Shown in pieces: positions 5,247 to 11,527 of a DNA stretch of 11,527 nt. Positions within the stretch are counted from its first letter, which is position 1; the number at the start of each line of letters is the position of its first letter. Position numbers and translations under genes: made by a program. Location: assembly GCA_964411125.1 (NCBI GenBank), contig CAYPJU010000127.1:1-11527 (forward strand), given 5' to 3'. Source of the stretch: JBFIHF01 sp964411125. Lineage in GTDB: Bacteria > Myxococcota_A > Bradymonadia > Bradymonadales > Bradymonadaceae. The notes beneath the pieces were generated by a model that saw nothing but the letters and a program-made list of their open reading frames with translations, did no database searches and was not told where the DNA came from.

Positions 5247-6782
5247 ATGCTGATCCGCCATCCCCGAATCTACCCGTCCGTGACGTCGGCTCCGACCGAC
5301 GCGCTCCTCGTCCGCGACGGTCGCGTCGCCGCCCTCGGTGCGACCGCCGTCGAGCGCGCGACCGCCGACGACGAGGTGCTCGAGCCGACCGGCGCCTGCG
5401 TCTTCCCCGCGCTCTGCGACGCGCACATTCACATGTGGGGTCTCGGGCTGCGACGCGGCTCGGTCTCGCTCGGCTCGGCGACGAACACCGACGAAGTGTA
5501 CGCGCTGCTGGAAGAATACGACGTCGACCGGGCACCGTCGGGCTGGGCCCTGGGCAAGGACTGGGATCAGAACCGTTGGAGCGACGCTCGGGCGCTCGAC
5601 ATCGATCGGCTCGACGCGATCTTCGGGACGACCCCGCTCGTGCTTCGCCGCATCGACGGTCACGCTCTCTGGGTGAACACCGCCGCACTGCGCGCGAGCG
5701 GCATCGACGAGCGGTTCGACCCCGGGCCGAACGGACACGTCGCCCGGCGCGCCGACGGTCGCCCGAGCGGGCTCCTCGTCGACGACGCGATGAATCCGGT
5801 GCTGGAGACGATGCCCGCACCGACCGTCGACGAGGACCGGGACGTCTTCCTCGAGACGTGCGCGATTCTTCGAAGGTACGGCATCGGGAGCGCACACATC
5901 GCGTGGATGCCGCTCGACCGAATGCAGATGTTGACCGACCTGCGGGACGCGGGGCGACTCCCGCTGCGCCTCAACCTCTACCTCGACGGCCGCGCCCCCG
6001 GGCTCGACGCCTACGACGGTCCGTGGCGCGACGACTGGATCGTCTGCGGAGGGGTGAAGTACTTCGCCGATGGCGCCCTGGGCTCGCGTGGCGCGCACGT
6101 CCACGACCCCTACCCCGACGGGACCCACGGCCTCGTGCTGGAGTCCGAAGAACATCTGACCCGCCGAGCGGTGGACCTCGCAGCGCGCGGGTGGCAGTTG
6201 ATGGTCCACGCGATCGGCGACGCCGCGAACACGCAGGTCCTCGACGCTTTCGAGGCGATGGACGCCGACGACCGCGCTCGCACACGTCCTCGGATCGAAC
6301 ACGTGCAGATGGTGCGACCGGACGACATCCCCCGTTTCGGCGAGCTCGGCGTCGTCGCGTCGGTGCAGCCGATCCACATGTACAGCGACGCAGCGTGGGC
6401 CGACGAGCTGCTCACCGAAGACCAGCTCTCGCGCCTCTTTCCGTGGGCCCGCGTGCACGCCTCGGCCCCGATCTTCTGCGGCGGCAGCGACTATCCGATC
6501 GAAGATCCCAACCCCTGGCACGGCATCGCGACCGCCATCTCGCGCCGCGATCGCAAGGGGCGCACGTTCCGCCCCGACGACGCCGTCGACCGACAGACCG
6601 CCCTGCTCGCCTACACCGAGCACGCCGCGATGGCGGGCCATCGCGAACGAGACCTCGGAAAGCTCGAGCCCGGCTACCTCGCCGACTTTTGCGTCCTGAG
6701 CGACGACCCGCTGACGTGCTCCGTCGACGAACTCTGGGAGGTCACTGCGGTGGATTTGCGGTTAGCGGGGAGCGACCGCTAA
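5247..6782 (+). CDS. YtcJ-type metal-dependent amidohydrolase
   Basis: Encodes 511 residues of the amidohydrolase superfamily, Amidohydro_3/YtcJ-like group (usually about 520-560). Such enzymes hydrolyse C-N bonds using a binuclear metal centre in a TIM barrel. Metal ligands visible are H60 and H62 in DAHIHMWG, the probable carboxylated K271 in GGVKYFADGALGSRGA, H321 in MVHAIGDAAN, H352 in RIEHVQM, and Asp415 in CGGSDYPIEDPNPWHGI. The small beta domain is split between the N-terminus (LLVRDGRVAALG) and the C-terminus (LEPGYLADFCVLSDDP). No signal peptide is seen, so it is probably cytoplasmic. The substrate cannot be told from sequence. The ATG has GAGGA about 9 nt upstream. It lies 34 nt after the lipoprotein gene and probably shares its transcript. 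Its TAA overlaps the stop of the convergent glycosyltransferase gene. Confidence 0.9.
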   Translation: MLIRHPRIYPSVTSAPTDALLVRDGRVAALGATAVERATADDEVLEPTGACVFPALCDAHIHMWGLGLRRGSVSLGSATNTDEVYALLEEYDVDRAPSGWALGKDWDQNRWSDARALDIDRLDAIFGTTPLVLRRIDGHALWVNTAALRASGIDERFDPGPNGHVARRADGRPSGLLVDDAMNPVLETMPAPTVDEDRDVFLETCAILRRYGIGSAHIAWMPLDRMQMLTDLRDAGRLPLRLNLYLDGRAPGLDAYDGPWRDDWIVCGGVKYFADGALGSRGAHVHDPYPDGTHGLVLESEEHLTRRAVDLAARGWQLMVHAIGDAANTQVLDAFEAMDADDRARTRPRIEHVQMVRPDDIPRFGELGVVASVQPIHMYSDAAWADELLTEDQLSRLFPWARVHASAPIFCGGSDYPIEDPNPWHGIATAISRRDRKGRTFRPDDAVDRQTALLAYTEHAAMAGHRERDLGKLEPGYLADFCVLSDDPLTCSVDELWEVTAVDLRLAGSDR

Positions 6783-9070
6783 CCGCACTTCGGAGTTCCG
6801 GGAGGCGCACCGCCGTCGTCGTCGCACAGCTTCAGATTCAGACGACCAATCTTGCCGTCGTCTCGGGCGGCGTCCCAGAGCTTTCGATATTCGGCGAGCG
6901 AGATCTTCTTCATGAAGCGAAGGTTGCGCAGCGTGTGCTCGACTTTCTGCAGGCGAGAGGAGGCGATACGACCCGACTCGATCTGCCCGCCGAAGCGGTG
7001 GGGGTTCGGCAGGATCGCAGCGAGGAGCGCCACCTCGGCGGTGCCGAGTTGTGAGGCGGGTGCCCCGAAGTAGCGCTGCGCGGCTGCTTCGAGCCCTCGC
7101 GTTCCGCGGCCCCAGTCGGCGAGGTTGAGGTAGATCTCTAGGATGCGTCGCTTCGAATGCACGCTCTCGAGCCGCCACGTCAGGTATGCCTCCTCGAGCT
7201 TTCGCGCCAACGTCTTCTCGCCGCTGAGCCACAGGTTTTTCGTGACCTGCTGGCTGATCGTGCTGCCGCCACGAGCGAGGCGACCTTCGCGCAGGTTGTG
7301 TGTCATCGCGCGTTCGAACCCGCCCCAGTCGAATCCATCGTGCTGGAAGAAGCGCGCGTCTTCGGCGGCGAGGATCGCATCGACGGCGTGGCGTGGGAGG
7401 CTCGCCCATGGGACCCATGCGTCCGCACGGAGCTGCGGAGGCGGGCCGGTCGTCCCGAGGCTCGCGGGATCGTGCGCTGGAGCGTCGCGCTCCACCTCGA
7501 CGGTCGAGTCGAGCTCGCCGGTGAGCTGCAGGCTCTCGGCGAAGGCGCTGTGACCGCTCGCGTGGACGGAGAACCCGAGCTCGCCGACGATGACGGCTCC
7601 AGAAATGACCGAGCCGAACTGCCGCGGCAAGTTGTCGAGCAGGCGCCCGACCGGCTGTCTCTCGAGCGAGGCGGTGGCTTCGAAAGACCAGCCCCGGCCG
7701 GCGTGGACCGCGGAACCCGACAGGAGAAACGGCCCTGCATCGCCGAGGCCGACGGCGAGCTTTCGCAGGCTCATCGACCGGCCGGCGAGGTCCGCGTAGG
7801 CGGAGGTGGCGACGGAGACGTTGGAGGCGTCGAAAGACTCCCGGGTGACGTGAAACCAGGCGCTCAACCGGTCGAACCTCAGGTCGGTCGAGACATCGAT
7901 CGTCGCGTGCCGCAGGTCGTACCCGAGGTTCGCCTTCCCGCTGACGCGACCGGGACGGAGGCGATCGCCGTACGGTACGAGGTGCCAGACGGAGGCGGCG
8001 TCGAACCCTTTCGCCGAGACGTCGACGTCGAAGTCCTCGGCGTCGAACGACCAGTCGAAGTCGAGCGTCCCACCTTCGGCGTCCGCGAGCTGGACGTCGC
8101 CTCGCAGCCGCCCGGAGTCGAGCGCGTAGCGCAGGTCGACCTCCGTCAGCCGGGCCGCGAACTGGTCGGTGTTCGGATCGACGATCGACATCTCCGGTGC
8201 GCCGAGCACGAGCTCGCCGCCGACCCGGCGGACGCCCGCCTCGGGGGCTGTGACGCGCACGTCGTCTCGCCAGACGGGGGCGGTCAGCTCCACGTCGAAC
8301 AGTTCGACCAGCGTGTCGCACGGTCGTCGCGCGCAGACGCGCAGTTCGCTGGTGGACATCGCGATCGGCGGCTCGACGCCGGTCGCCGCGATCGCCCATC
8401 GGTCGACGTGGGTTCGCTTCTCCGGCTTCAGGACCAGGTGGCCGAGGCCCGTGTCGCCGGCCTGAAAGGGGACGCCGTCGGGAAGTTTTCCGAACCCGAC
8501 GGCCCGCACGACACCGCGCTCCCGCGACGCCTCGAGATCGAGGCGCCCGAAGTGGAGCGGCCGCGTGCGGTAGAGGCTGCTGAACGCCATGAAGTCGACG
8601 TCGACGAGCTCGATGTCGTAGATGCGCTCGGGGGGCGGCTCGGGCGGCTGAGCCGCGACCGCCGGCCGGGTCGTCTTCGCAGACTTCGAGGGGGACGCGG
8701 GTGCCGATTCCCAGGGGCGCACACCGATGACGCCCCCTTCGAGCCGGACCGTCCCGATCTTCGGGGAACCGCTCAGGATCGACCCGAACGCGGGATGTAC
8801 CACGACCGACTCGAAGTGCGCTTCCACGGCGAAGTCGCCCCGCGGGATCCTCACGGAGACGTCCTCGAGCTCCAACCCGAAGAGGCCGTCGGGCGCGATG
8901 GTCAACACCTCGACGTCGGCCCCGACGCCGGTGGCGCGGCTCACGATCTGTTCGCGAACCCAGTCCCCCAGCACGATCTCGGTCCGGGCGAGCATCCCGA
9001 GGAGGAGGAGCAAGACGGGCAGGAGCGCCGCCCCGATCAGCGTCGTTCGGTCAGGGCGCTTCACGATCAT
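6779..9070 (-). CDS. GT51 peptidoglycan glycosyltransferase with large AsmA-like N-terminal region
   Basis: Encodes 763 residues. The C-terminal 210 or so are a monofunctional GT51 (MtgA-like) domain that polymerises lipid II into glycan strands at the periplasmic face. It has the catalytic Glu570 in EDARFFQHDG (570-579), RGGSTISQQVTKN (600-612), RKLEE (623-627) and KRRILEIYLN (640-649) with the second Glu645. No transpeptidase domain follows. Residues 11-26 are the membrane anchor. Residues 31-545 are beta-rich repeats (for example VLTIAPDGLFGLELEDVSVRIPRG) typical of AsmA-like/DUF748-type proteins, with a Pro/Lys linker at about 121-148. MtgA proteins are usually near 240 residues, so this is a major N-terminal extension. 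The ATG at 9070 lies inside the symporter gene (20-nt overlap), preceded by a weak GGGGA. The tail ends with two cysteines (C749, C762). Confidence 0.9.
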   Translation of the reverse strand: MIVKRPDRTTLIGAALLPVLLLLLGMLARTEIVLGDWVREQIVSRATGVGADVEVLTIAPDGLFGLELEDVSVRIPRGDFAVEAHFESVVVHPAFGSILSGSPKIGTVRLEGGVIGVRPWESAPASPSKSAKTTRPAVAAQPPEPPPERIYDIELVDVDFMAFSSLYRTRPLHFGRLDLEASRERGVVRAVGFGKLPDGVPFQAGDTGLGHLVLKPEKRTHVDRWAIAATGVEPPIAMSTSELRVCARRPCDTLVELFDVELTAPVWRDDVRVTAPEAGVRRVGGELVLGAPEMSIVDPNTDQFAARLTEVDLRYALDSGRLRGDVQLADAEGGTLDFDWSFDAEDFDVDVSAKGFDAASVWHLVPYGDRLRPGRVSGKANLGYDLRHATIDVSTDLRFDRLSAWFHVTRESFDASNVSVATSAYADLAGRSMSLRKLAVGLGDAGPFLLSGSAVHAGRGWSFEATASLERQPVGRLLDNLPRQFGSVISGAVIVGELGFSVHASGHSAFAESLQLTGELDSTVEVERDAPAHDPASLGTTGPPPQLRADAWVPWASLPRHAVDAILAAEDARFFQHDGFDWGGFERAMTHNLREGRLARGGSTISQQVTKNLWLSGEKTLARKLEEAYLTWRLESVHSKRRILEIYLNLADWGRGTRGLEAAAQRYFGAPASQLGTAEVALLAAILPNPHRFGGQIESGRIASSRLQKVEHTLRNLRFMKKISLAEYRKLWDAARDDGKIGRLNLKLCDDDGGAPPGTPKCG

Positions 9071-10367
9071 CCGAGTCCCCGTAGGCCCAGCGATCGACGA
9101 CCGCGGCGCCGACGGAATCGCCCCAGACGTTGACGGTGGTGCGGCACATGTCGAGCACGCGGTCGACCGCCACGACGAGGCCGTACCCCGCGGCGGGCAG
9201 CCCGACCGCCTCCAGCACGATGATCATCGTGACGAGGCCAGCGCTCGGAACGCCTGCAGCGCCGATCGCGGCGAGGGTCGCGGTCAGGACGATGACGATC
9301 TGGTCGCCGAACGTGAGATCGAACCCGATGGCGTTGGCGATGAAGACCGCCGCGACCGCCTCGTAGAGCGCCGTCCCGTCCATGTTGATCGTCGCGCCGA
9401 GCGGCAGCACGAAGTCGGCGCTCTTTCGCGAAACTCCGGCCTCGTCGATCGTGCAGTCGCGGGTGATCGGATAGGTCGCCGAGCTCGACGCGGTGCTGAA
9501 CGCGGTGAGGAGCGCCGGCGAGAGGGCTCTCATGTAGTCGATGGGATTACGTTTCGTGAAGAGCCAGAGGCCGAGCGGCAGGGCGATGAAGGCGTGGGCA
9601 CCGAGCCCGAGCAGCACCGCGACCGTGTACGAGCCGAGGTTCGTAAAGAACGCACCGAGGTCGGCGAGCCCGGGGTCGAGCATCGTCGAGACGAGGAGCG
9701 CGGAGACGCCGACCGGCGCCGTCCACATCACCCAGTCGACGATCTTGAAGATGACGGTGTTGAGGGACTCGAACAGGTCTCGCACCGGCTTTCCGGCGTC
9801 GCCCACCAGCAACAAGGCCAACCCGAAGACGATCGAGACGAAGATCGTCGGCAGCATGTCGCCCGCCGCCAGCGCGCCGAAGAAGTTCGTGGGGATGATG
9901 TCGCGGAACACCTCCAGGATCGGCTTGGGCGTGAGCTCGGCTTCCCCCTCTACGACGAGGTTCAGTCCGACTCCCGGCTGGATGACGTTCACCACGACCA
10001 TCCCGATCGTGACCGCCACCAGCGTCGTGACCATGTAGTAGGCGATCGTGCGCCACCCCACTCGCCCGAGCTGCGTCGCGTCGCCGATCGCCTGGATCCC
10101 CGACACGACGCTCACGAAGATGAGCGGAAGCACGATGAGCTTGAGAAGCCGCAGGAAGAGATCGCCGACGAACGCGAAAGGCGCCCGGTAGGTGCCGAGC
10201 TGGGCGACCGAAACGGCGCGTTCGTAAGACGCCGCCACGACCTCGGCTGCCGTCCCACCTTCGGGGACCGGCAGGAGGATCGCCGCGCGCAGCGCCACCG
10301 CCACGACGACGCCGAGCACCAGCCCCAGCAAGATCTGCCAGTGCAGTTTGCGATACCAGCCTTCCAT
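9051..10367 (-). CDS. DAACS-family glutamate/aspartate-type cation symporter
   Basis: Encodes 438 residues, typical of the dicarboxylate/amino acid:cation symporter family (GltP/GltPh/DctA), an inner-membrane trimer with eight helices and two re-entrant hairpins. Visible landmarks are the Ser-rich HP1 tip FSTASSSATYP (290-300), TM7 GATINMDGT (324-332), HP2 AAGVPSAGLVT (370-380) and TM8 DMCRTTVNVWGD (406-417). By comparison with GltPh (DMGRTMVNVTGD), Asp406 and Arg409 match the residues that bind the substrate amino and side-chain carboxyl groups. That favours glutamate or aspartate over C4-dicarboxylates; it is an inference from motif only. The loop between TM1 and TM2 (about 33-62) is rather long. 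The ATG lacks a clear Shine-Dalgarno. It overlaps the downstream glycosyltransferase start by 20 nt, and the upstream secreted-protein gene ends 77 nt before it. Confidence 0.93.
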   Translation of the reverse strand: MEGWYRKLHWQILLGLVLGVVVAVALRAAILLPVPEGGTAAEVVAASYERAVSVAQLGTYRAPFAFVGDLFLRLLKLIVLPLIFVSVVSGIQAIGDATQLGRVGWRTIAYYMVTTLVAVTIGMVVVNVIQPGVGLNLVVEGEAELTPKPILEVFRDIIPTNFFGALAAGDMLPTIFVSIVFGLALLLVGDAGKPVRDLFESLNTVIFKIVDWVMWTAPVGVSALLVSTMLDPGLADLGAFFTNLGSYTVAVLLGLGAHAFIALPLGLWLFTKRNPIDYMRALSPALLTAFSTASSSATYPITRDCTIDEAGVSRKSADFVLPLGATINMDGTALYEAVAAVFIANAIGFDLTFGDQIVIVLTATLAAIGAAGVPSAGLVTMIIVLEAVGLPAAGYGLVVAVDRVLDMCRTTVNVWGDSVGAAVVDRWAYGDSDDREAP

Positions 10368-10406
10368 TCGCGCGAGGCTAGTCGCTGCGGATCGCGCTTA
10401 CAAGCG
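10368..10406 (-). promoter_or_regulatory. Candidate symporter promoter with palindrome at the -35
   Basis: Read on the minus strand, TTGTAA (10403-10398) and TAGCCT (10380-10375) are exactly 17 nt apart. The predicted +1 is 10368, one base before the symporter ATG, which fits the missing Shine-Dalgarno. The -35 lies within the palindrome CGCTT-N2-AAGCG (10395-10406), a possible operator. The -10 matches consensus at only 3/6, so confidence is low. Confidence 0.3.
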
Positions 10407-10444
10407 GTTCGCGCCGTGCGCCGTGCGGTCGGTTTTCCGCGGCG

Positions 10445-11527
10445 TCAGGGAAACCCGTCCCTGACCGACCCGATCGTGGAGACGTTCTTCGTCGCGCCAT
10501 CGATGTTCGCGGCGTGCAAGAAGTGGCCGCGCGCGGCGAACGTGTAGGTTTCCTCGAACACCATGATCCCGTCGATGAAGATCCGCGTCGTGGCGTTCGT
10601 CGCGCCGAGCGTGGCGTCGTTGTAATAGTAGGCGCCGAAGCTGTAGACGACGCCTGCTTCGAGGCCGGAGTGCGTGATGTTCTCCGGCCCGAAGCCCTCC
10701 GAGTCGTCGAGGTCGAGGCTCGGGTCGTCCGCGGGGCCGACGGCCCCCCAGTCGGCGGTCGGGTTGTCCCAGAAGATGTCCCACGGCGGGGCGTTCCAGA
10801 CACCCGCCCCATGACGGTAGTGGATGTCGACGTCGGTCTGGTCGGTGTCCCACACCACCTGCAGTAGGACCTCGTCGTCGGTCGGGAGCGCCTCGATCTC
10901 CACCGTGTCGGTGGCGCACGGGTCGGGCCCGTCACCCCAGACCGCGAGCTCGGCGACGTACGTCCCCGGAAGATCGAGGAAGAGGTTCGCGGCGAGCGTG
11001 AAATCGGGCATCGGCTGGGCCATCGACCCCGAGGGACGCGACAGGATCGTCCACTGCGTCTTCGTGACGTCGCCCACCGTGTCTCCGGCGAGCTCCGCGG
11101 TCTGTTGCGCGACCGTCGTGAGCGAATCCACCGGATTGCGGTTCGCGTCGAGCACGAACGCGAACACCTCGGGGCACTCCGCGTCTCCGATTCCGACCCC
11201 TCCGAGCTCGACCGTCACGTTGCCGTCGGACGTCTGGACGGTCGCCCGCCCCTCGACGGCCCCGGCTTCGGTCGGCTCGAAGACCACCGTGAACTGCTGC
11301 GACTGCTGCGGTCGAAGCATACCGGTCGCGACCCCTTCCAGCCGAAACGGGCCCGTGATCGACGCGCCGTCGACCCGCAGGTCCTCGGTCGGGCTGCAGT
11401 TGCCCACCGAGAACGTCGCCGTGACGGTCTCCCCCACGTCGACCGAGCCGAACGCCACGCTGGTGGGGTCCGCCGCCGCGCAGGGATTCCCGGTCGTCGT
11501 GCCGTTGTTCGACGCGCCGTTGTTCGA
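10445..11527 (-). CDS. Secreted multidomain protein: ASH-like, PKD-like and DUF2135-like domains (partial)
   Basis: The frame is open to the window edge, so the 5' end is missing; 360 residues are visible. They begin in a linker, SNNGASNNGTTTGNPC, typical of the stretch after a lipobox in myxobacterial surface lipoproteins. Residues about 21-113 resemble an ASH/choice-of-anchor D Ig-like domain (SVAFGSVDVGETVTATFSV...FEPTEAG). About 117-215 looks PKD-like (QWTILSRPSGS...LPGTYVAELAVWG). About 217-345 resembles DUF2135/YfaP-like domains: VVWDTDQTDVDIHY, the DDPSLDLDD and GFGPENI stretches, and YYYNDATLG. Role unknown; probably cell-surface or secreted. A GTG at 11458 could be taken as a start, but it cuts into the ASH domain, so the gene almost certainly begins outside the window. 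The 77-nt gap to the symporter has no T-tailed terminator. Confidence 0.8.
   Translation of the reverse strand, partial: SNNGASNNGTTTGNPCAAADPTSVAFGSVDVGETVTATFSVGNCSPTEDLRVDGASITGPFRLEGVATGMLRPQQSQQFTVVFEPTEAGAVEGRATVQTSDGNVTVELGGVGIGDAECPEVFAFVLDANRNPVDSLTTVAQQTAELAGDTVGDVTKTQWTILSRPSGSMAQPMPDFTLAANLFLDLPGTYVAELAVWGDGPDPCATDTVEIEALPTDDEVLLQVVWDTDQTDVDIHYRHGAGVWNAPPWDIFWDNPTADWGAVGPADDPSLDLDDSEGFGPENITHSGLEAGVVYSFGAYYYNDATLGATNATTRIFIDGIMVFEETYTFAARGHFLHAANIDGATKNVSTIGSVRDGFP

Noticed and set aside
5169..6641. Long minus-strand open frame opposite the amidohydrolase
   Set aside because: Antisense shadow; the plus strand has the complete metal-binding site.
7157..9133. Very long plus-strand open frame antisense to the glycosyltransferase
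   Set aside because: Composition is Arg/Val/Asp-rich shadow sequence of high-G+C coding DNA; the minus strand carries all GT51 motifs.
10368..10444. Intrinsic terminator between the secreted-protein gene and the symporter
   Set aside because: Only short GC-rich direct repeats (GCGCCGT twice); no stable stem followed by a T-tract.
8727..10547. Long plus-strand open frame across the symporter
   Set aside because: Arg/Asp/His-rich with no domain; the symporter on the other strand has every family motif.
1..11527. CRISPR arrays, insertion sequences, tRNA or rRNA genes, phage or defence genes
   Set aside because: No regularly spaced repeats, transposase, tRNA or rRNA signatures were found on reading the window.

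Overview
The window looks like chromosomal DNA from a high-G+C (about two-thirds by eye) Gram-negative bacterium, most likely a myxobacterium or relative (Myxococcota; Sandaracinaceae/Polyangiales is my best guess). The reasons are the strong G/C preference at third codon positions, a FliA-type sigma factor with no flagellar genes nearby, secreted modular proteins with Asn/Gly-rich linkers, several lipoproteins and envelope proteins without close named relatives, and a bS21 with a very basic N-terminal extension. This is inference; there is no rRNA in the window. I see no mobile element, CRISPR array, tRNA, rRNA or phage gene.

Layout. (1) 48-1588, minus: a FliA-like sigma factor followed by an exported, probably outer-membrane beta protein, joined by an ATGA stop/start overlap. 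(2) 1783-2780, plus: a 62-residue single-span membrane peptide gene, a hairpin-rich gap, rpsU (ribosomal protein bS21, TTG start) and a small N-terminally anchored membrane protein. A hairpin at 2788-2813 separates this group from the convergent genes. (3) 2823-4256, minus: tpiA (triosephosphate isomerase) followed 12 nt later by a DUF4241-like gene with a near-perfect Shine-Dalgarno. (4) 4559-6782, plus: a lipoprotein with an internal duplication, probably read from a leaderless extended -10 promoter, then a YtcJ-type metal-dependent amidohydrolase. (5) 6779-11527, minus: a secreted multidomain protein (cut by the window edge), a DAACS-type glutamate/aspartate-like symporter, and a GT51 peptidoglycan glycosyltransferase with a very large AsmA-like N-terminal region. 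The symporter and GT51 genes overlap by 20 nt. The GT51 and amidohydrolase genes converge with overlapping stop codons.

Most of the content is cell-envelope and housekeeping biology. No obvious defence, toxin or mobile system is present. The items most worth follow-up are the AsmA-like/GT51 fusion, the leaderless lipoprotein promoter, the coupled sigma factor/envelope protein pair, the tpiA-DUF4241 pair, and clustered small hairpins and palindromes upstream of tpiA and after the 62-residue gene.
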